Shown: in pieces, positions 58,300-64,000 of the stretch
How positions within the stretch are numbered: the stretch's first letter is position 1
Layout of the letters: each line of letters starts with the position of its first letter
DNA from: Liopterus haemorrhoidalis
Lineage: Eukaryota > Arthropoda > Insecta > Coleoptera > Dytiscidae
Length of the DNA: 64,000 bases
Direction of reading: 5' to 3'
Assembly (NCBI GenBank): GCA_963971575.1
Contig: OZ020617.1
Coordinates: 25,054,740 to 25,118,739, forward strand
The notes under the pieces: model-generated
The model's input: only the letters and a program-made list of their open reading frames with translations
Databases searched by the model: none
Told to the model about the DNA's origin: nothing
Program-made: the position numbers and the translations under genes

Positions 58300-61200
58300 C
58301 CGAATTTTTATTCTAGGGTTTATTATTATACATGTTTATTTAGTATAAAATAATAATATGTATATTTAGGCTTGTATTTTTTAATGTAACAGTATCAAAG
58401 ATGCCGAAACATACTAGCCTGAACAGATCTTCCTTCCTAATAAAGCCCATCGGTATTAGTAGTTAGTAGTTATAATTAGTCAACTTAATGTAGTGACAAA
58501 TGGAGGGCATTTAATGATAATATGATTGATCAATATGCTTTGACTAATTTGACTTGGCCTAATCCATACTAATCTCTAAATACGTGCATACAAAAGGTAG
58601 ACCGAATGGCATAACGTTATAGTAACGCTTGAGTTTACTATAGTTCACGAGACTTTACATGCCGATTGATCGACAGAGAACCGATAAACAAATATCTATA
58701 TCTATTTCACACATTTCTATTTAAAATTCAATAACGTCTGTATCTGTATACTTCTCATACCCAACGTACGTTCGTAATTTTTAACTTCGTTTATTATATT
58801 TGAATATATTCAGATAAACGTGTGTGTTTTTGTATATGGAGCGCTTCTATTGCAGCTGTGAATAGAACGATTGGAACAAGACAATATTACTTTCTCACTA
58901 TCCGAACCAGTAGCATAAGAACGGTTAGAAGAACTGTCATAATATTATCAGATATTTTGATTTTTAATACAGCAGCTCGAAGTTGATCTATAGATGTGCA
59001 CCCGAACCAATCTCGGAAGTTTGTTGCAGTTATACAGTAAGATTGAAAAAAAAATAAAAAAAATGTAGTAGGTCTTGAGTTATATTTTAAAAAATGTTAA
59101 GTTTGCAATCCTGTGCGGTTTATCACTTTTGAGCATTTGCTTGTGATCATAACGTGTATTTTTCAATAATTATAATACAAATACAAATATATCTTTTTAC
59201 AAATATATATTTGCTTGGAATATAACCTTAAATTCGGACGTCAAATGTCAGTTAAATGGTAGGGCAGAATGATATTGCCAACCTAAATTATAAATAAGTA
59301 AATTCCACGACTTTTTTCTATCATACTGTATTTATTTCATCATTACATAGCCTAGATTTTTTAATTTTATTTGGTGGAGTAAAGTAGTATTAAAGTAGGT
59401 ATACCTGGTAAAACTGACACAACAAAGTAAGATGGAGGAATTGTGTAGTCAAAAATCAAAATTAAACCAGATTCACAGTGTTCAAGAGGATAGAAAGAGC
59501 GATAGTTTTCGTATGAGCTATTCATCTTTGGTAATAGGGTTAAATTAGTTAAATAATGACTCGACCCGCACCTATAGTTCTTACTGGGAAACCTTTGGTA
59601 GTTAAGGGTTCCCTAGTAAACTAGCCTTCGAGGCTCAGTAAGATACGATTGTTCAAAAACGCTGGATGGACCTTCTGTATGTCCCGTGGCTCAATTTGCA
59701 ATGCTTAGGTAACACAGCAAATGCCACATTAATGTTTCAGTTTTGTTATTAAGAGGAAACCAATTCACATTCTGTGTGAACTACATTCACTGTACATTTT
59801 AACATTTATATAGGAGAAAATACTTCAGCATCATTGGAAACACGAGAGAAATAACAAACAATAAAATCATATAACAAGTTTGCTGCAAGATTTTCATTCC
59901 AGGCCACTTTTCCTCATCCATTGGTCATGCATTATTTAACAACTCAGTATCATTTACAGCCGTGTAAACCAAGGTATGAAAATAAATTTTCTAAAACTCT
60001 CTCCTTTATTTTTCAACAATTTTAATTATTTGCAACATTCCTGCATTCTGCGTACCTGTTCAGTCTTCTGTGAATTAAAACACACAAAAACAAGCGTTTT
60101 TATGTTTAAACAAACACGGTCATTATATGTGAATAAATTATTGTATTATGTTTTTTTATGGTTAATTATTGTTGGAAATGTAATGAGCAGAAAGAAATGC
60201 TTATCATACTGCGCATACAAAAACTCAAATGTACAATATATACAGAACAATACGTAACAGTTAAGATGTAGTGTCACCTTACGCAAAAATGCAAAATACG
60301 CAGACTGGTCACGTCTGTCAGATCTAGTCCCTTAAAAAGGATCTTAAAAACCAAGCTTGTAGACAGAAGAAAGTAGGGAAGTTTAAACTCCACTGAAATA
60401 TGCAGCTGATAAAACGAAGTTAAGTGCGTATATCTGGATAAGGCACGCCCAGAATAACCCAGAGATGATTAGGAAATTAAGCTAGATGGGCGTCCCATGA
60501 GTGGCCCACTCATGGGAGTGTATGTTTGATGTTTCCCTGAAGTCGTAATTTTGACCAGTCGATTTCAATGATAAGTTTAAGTCGTCATACGACCCTTTAA
60601 AGTATTTATGTTTAATGGTAATAGAACGAAAAAATATTTCTAAATTATCTAGATTGTAAGTGATCTTTAGTGTAGGATGATGCAGATCTTTGGGAGTAGG
60701 GTATTCAAGCATCTAGAAACCTCGCTAGAAGTATTGTTAAAAGAGACAATAGCCAGAATAATACCATTTTTATTTTGCGCTGAATTAATCAGAAAGGTTT
60801 TTAATATGTTTAGATGGCCTGAGGGTTTTAAGTTCTATTGGGGTTTACGAAAAAACGTAGACGACTTGATGAGTACGCAAAGTGGCCAACGATAAGGACA
60901 CAGTATTTCGGAAGAAATCATTTAGCTTGTAACTAACTTGATTGAATGTTATTGTCATATTTTAGTTGAGGTAGTTGGTAATTAGCAAAGGCGCGTAATA
61001 ACAAAACCACATTGAATAAGGTAGCAGTAATCAGGGTCTGAATTATATATATATATATATATTTCGTTAATTTCATATTATGGTATGAAGTTCTAACAGA
61101 GATTCTAACATGATGATATTTTCAAGTAAGTTGTATCTTATTTAGCAAGTTAAATGACACGATTACCCCCTACATTCAAAAAAATCTATCTAACGTACAG

Positions 61201-62364
61201 ATAAATTAAAGATGTTATGTAATTTATGAAGACATGAGTTGGGCTGCTTGAAAATATGTAAAGTTGATGTATTTATTAAGATAACGAGGTGCTGAAATAA
61301 GGTGGTTCTTATTTTTCTTTGAATGGGTCGACTAACAAGGGCGATGAACCGGATAATCACTAAAATTATAGTTATGTATCGTTTATAATGGTTACTTTAA
61401 GATAAAGAAGACTATTAATTTAATTTTTTGATTCGTATTTTCGTGAATTGAAAGAAAATGTAATAAATAATAAGAAAAGCGTAACAGGAAAACTTATAAT
61501 TTTTCTTAAAGAATTTTGGGTTCCATTTCTCGACTGGATAAAATAAGGCTTATTAAAGATAGATTAGATTTTAAGAACGACAAGAAAAAATGTACGACAG
61601 AGTATTCCAGAATACTACAAAATAATCAAAGAACCTAATTTGTCATAAACTTAACTCAATACATATTTTTTCATGTAACATTTGTTCTGCGAAGTACATA
61701 TTTTGTCGTCCCGTAATATTTTCTTCAAAGATCTTTATAAAGTCTGTTCTTTCTTTTGTTAAAATAGTGCGACTGTGAGTTAACATTATATGGTCGAAAT
61801 CTCGCATTCAGATGTGGGATTTAAATTGTTGTAGCATGTATATAGTAAACCGGACAAGCAAACAAATGACATGTCAGAAAACATTCCCTGGAGTCTACTA
61901 GATGGTCAATTTTCATACTAGCATTGCGGTCTTTGCCCTTCACGGCCTTTTCCGTATACTGCTCTCGGACAATTGATTCCACGTATTCACATTGGGTACA
62001 GATTGGGTGACATATTAATTGATATCGTATTTCCTCACCCAGCAATTAGTATTGAACGCAATTTTTTACTTCCACATACATATGATAAATATATGGGGAG
62101 GTTTTACTATCATTTTTGATAGTAAGTATTCTTCAGGACCAAAATTTCTAAAACTACAGGTTTACAGGATCCCTAAAACACCACTTAATGGTCTTTAACA
62201 CTGCTTAATATTTCTTTTTATATTATTTTCACATCTGAATTAATATTCGGGAGAACTCTTGAACATATTTCGATACTCTTCTGGAAGTAAAGACCGAAGT
62301 TCATAAAACAGTAATGATGAATTCAATAAAGTAGTTTTTGAAATTCTTTCTGTTGTTATATCTA
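58300..62364. other. Largely unrecognised stretch
   Basis: It includes a (TA)n run at 61046-61062 and a 12-bp-arm palindrome at 60493-60517 listed separately. Open frames near 60.5-60.9 kb (for example ARIIPFLFCAELIRKVFNMF) are short and unassigned. No element ends were seen. Confidence 0.4.
60493..60517. repeat. Near-perfect palindrome, 12-bp arms
   Basis: tcccatgagtgg and ccactcatggga are separated by a single C. There is no obvious function. It lies in otherwise unassigned DNA. Confidence 0.85.
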
Positions 62365-62410
62365 TGGTTGTCTGAAAGAATCGAACTTATTATGTGTGAA
62401 GTCTTGCACC
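62365..62410 (+). repeat. Repeat family G, copy 3, left part
   Basis: ctgaaagaatcgaacttatt and gtgaagtcttgcacc match the start of the copy at 25285. The family-R insertion begins directly afterwards. Confidence 0.6.
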
Positions 62411-62854
62411 TTTTTAGGGTTTTGTAGGTATGACCAAAAAACCCTTATACCGTCCTTTCCCGTCTGTCTGTCTGTCTGTTCGGTAAAAATTGTAGCCAAA
62501 CGGCTAAACCTACCGAGTTGAAATTTGACATGCTTATAACTCCTTGACCCGCACATAGGAAAAATATTAAAACATCTTAAATCATATCCCCCTAAAAATA
62601 TCAACAAAAATATGTGCTCATCGAAAATTTTTTTTTTTTTAAATTCTGAGTAGGATATCAAATGAAAACCCTTAGTACGTGGATTAACGATCAAAATTTT
62701 ATTTTTGCAAAATAAATTATTTTGATGCGTTTTTTGCCAAAATTGTGCAAAAAAAAATTTGTCCCACACCCAGATGGTTTGAACTAAAAATATGAAATAA
62801 TTCTAAATAATTATGTTTTCGGAAAATAACGCATTTTTTGTGTTTTTAACTAAA

Positions 62855-63107
62855 ATATCGCGGGTGACTTGGTAATACCTCCTATAAAAACTGCAATACC
62901 GAGGTAAAATACTGCATTATGTCAGCAGTTTTTGCGTAGTTTAAGATAAAAGGTAATGCTTTGTACGAAGTTAAGACCTTGAATATTTTTCTTGTTTAAG
63001 AAGTATTGTCACAACTTGTGCACTAATACGTGGGTTACAATGCAAACCAAGAACTTATTTTCGGTAAAAATTGTAGATAGGAGGTATTGCCAGGTCACCA
63101 GCGATAT
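62855..63107. mobile_element. MITE inserted in family R copy 2
   Basis: The ends atatcgcgggtgacttggta (62855) and the inverted ccaggtcaccagcgatat (to 63107) form inverted repeats of about 30 bp with four or five mismatches. The copy of family R at 32.8 kb lacks this segment, so it is a separate insertion. It is non-coding at 253 bp. The superfamily is undetermined; TTAA lies close to both edges. Confidence 0.75.
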
Positions 63108-63149
63108 ATTAAATATTTAATTCACTATGTAACACAATAAATAGGTAAG

Positions 63150-63222
63150 AGCTCGTAGCGTAGTGGGTAGTGCGTAGTGTCCTTGTTTCCTAATTTGCAA
63201 ACTACAGTTCGATTCCTGTTAA
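63150..63222 (+). repeat. tRNA-like segment inside family R copy 2
   Basis: cgtagcgtagtgggtagtgc gives an A-box-like region and acagttcgattcctg a B-box. A loop-like tttcctaa lies between them. It occupies the same position as the tRNA-like segment in copy 1 (32757-32829) but differs considerably in sequence. It is not a functional tRNA gene by inspection. Confidence 0.45.
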
Positions 63223-63655
63223 TTTTATTTTTTCTGTTTTTTATGCATTTTTATTTTGTTAAATTATTCAAAATTCTAGTTATATTTTGGTAAATGTTGC
63301 ATTTAATTTTTAAAAGCGTAAATTTAATAACCAGTGGGAAGTGTTGAAATTATAATTTAATTCTATGTTTGAAAGTATACGAAATCAGAAGGGCGGAACT
63401 TATGATTTAAGCAACCAATGGAATCCATAGGCGCAATTTTCAAAATCTTAATGAACCTTGCTATATAAAAAAAATACTGCACATATTTAGAAACTTAAAT
63501 AATTATTAATAAGTATTAGGCAGTCGAATTAAAATTCATAAAAAAATATTTTGACATAAAATTTGTTTTGGCATCCCAAATAATCATCATTCACTTACTA
63601 AATACCTGCGAAACCCTGAAATGTGTGAAAATTCACACTTCACATCAATTTTTTA

Positions 63656-63930
63656 ATTTCATATTATTCGTGTCTTTGCTCTTTGATGCTAATCGGCCCT
63701 TTTACAGCTTCTTACTATAGCCCTGCGTCTGTTCAATTTTTAACAGACCGTTATTCTTATTTATGTGTGTCCGGTAATATGTATTGTATTGTTACGTGTT
63801 TAGAATGAATTGTCTAGTTATTGTCTTATTTATTTTAAACTAATAAATATCCTAGTACTACAGATGGGCTGTATAAGCGCAAATAGCTTAAGCTGTTGTG
63901 CGCTAAAATTTAAACTAACCAACTTACTGT
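63656..63930 (+). repeat. Repeat family G, copy 3, right part
   Basis: gatgctaatcggcccttttacagc-like sequence resumes family G. It continues with gcgtctgttcaatttttaac, gcgcaaatagcttaagctgt and tgtgcgctaaaatttaaact. This matches 25350-25600. Confidence 0.65.
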
Positions 63931-64000
63931 GATTCCACGTTGGGTCCTGCTATATACTGAATGAGAAAAACTTGTTCAGTCCGCTTTTGTTTATCGTATT

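Larger units (their letters stand above)
62411..63655 (+). repeat. Repeat family R, copy 2 (plus orientation)
   Basis: It begins tttttagggttttgtaggta, with (CTGT)n at 62464. It contains atgtgctcatcgaaaatttt and acgtggattaacgatcaaaa, then a 253-bp MITE and a tRNA-like block. It ends with gtgtgaaaattcacacttca. It is inserted into a family-G repeat, whose two parts flank it (62365-62410 and 63656-63930). Copy 1 is at 32265-33345 in reverse. Confidence 0.75.

Overview
The window is AT-rich eukaryotic DNA from an animal, most likely an insect. It is dominated by transposon remains: mariner, hAT, PIF/Harbinger and Helitron elements, LINEs and tRNA-derived SINEs. Coding density is extremely low, splice-site-like signals flank the one convincing host exon, and the mobile-element families are ones typical of insects. 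The insect order cannot be fixed from the sequence alone. There is no bacterial-type gene organisation, operon, CRISPR array or defence island.

Host gene. The only convincing cellular gene feature is an exon at about 5581-6018 (+). A 5' leader carries five short upstream ORFs. It is followed by an ATG at 5904, a signal peptide and the start of a mature protein (AAWQENSRPKMYVHQL), ending at a clean GT splice donor. The N-terminus looks like a semaphorin-1a-type (transmembrane semaphorin) precursor. No further exon was recognised, so the rest of the window is read as a very long first intron or intergenic DNA.

Mobile elements, left to right. A Helitron (912-1412). A split, internally deleted mariner (1465-3114) with a THAP zinc-finger fragment between its halves. 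A SINE piece (3490-3612). A PIF/Harbinger derivative (8318-9041). A young 5'-truncated LINE (13464-15042) with an intact 421-codon reverse-transcriptase ORF and a perfect 16-bp target duplication. A hAT element of the ZMYM1-like class (15093-16448) with a small Helitron nested in it. A 520-bp perfect (CA)n followed by (TA)n (21153-21764). A hAT with a BED-finger remnant and TATCGATA repeats (22886-23585). A hAT MITE (26420-26683) beside a complete but dead mariner (26798-27991). Fragments of a Tc1/mariner-type transposase and a jockey/CR1-type LINE (28.1-29.4 kb). A 1.1-1.3 kb repeat with a tRNA-like core (32.3 kb and, inverted, 62.4 kb). A 121-bp minisatellite plus Helitron end (37.7-39.2 kb) interrupted by a hAT MITE. 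Nested hATs at 42.2-43.1 kb. Another hAT MITE and a mariner half at 45.7-46.9 kb. LINE pieces at 20.7, 36.1, 43.6, 49 and 51.4 kb. A TATCGATA-rich hAT at 52.3 kb. A TA-flanked MITE with perfect 33-bp ends (53314-53522). A Harbinger MITE (55169-55914), a second copy of the 350-bp hAT MITE (56123-56481), and a minus-strand Helitron carrying about 140-bp tandem units (57528-58290).

The most informative structures are nested insertions whose unoccupied counterparts lie in the same window, elements with exact target-site duplications that let their boundaries be fixed by eye, and a hAT family that combines a BED-finger transposase remnant with many copies of a TATCGATA motif. No new multi-gene system was found. 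Most of the sequence between listed features is anonymous AT-rich DNA.
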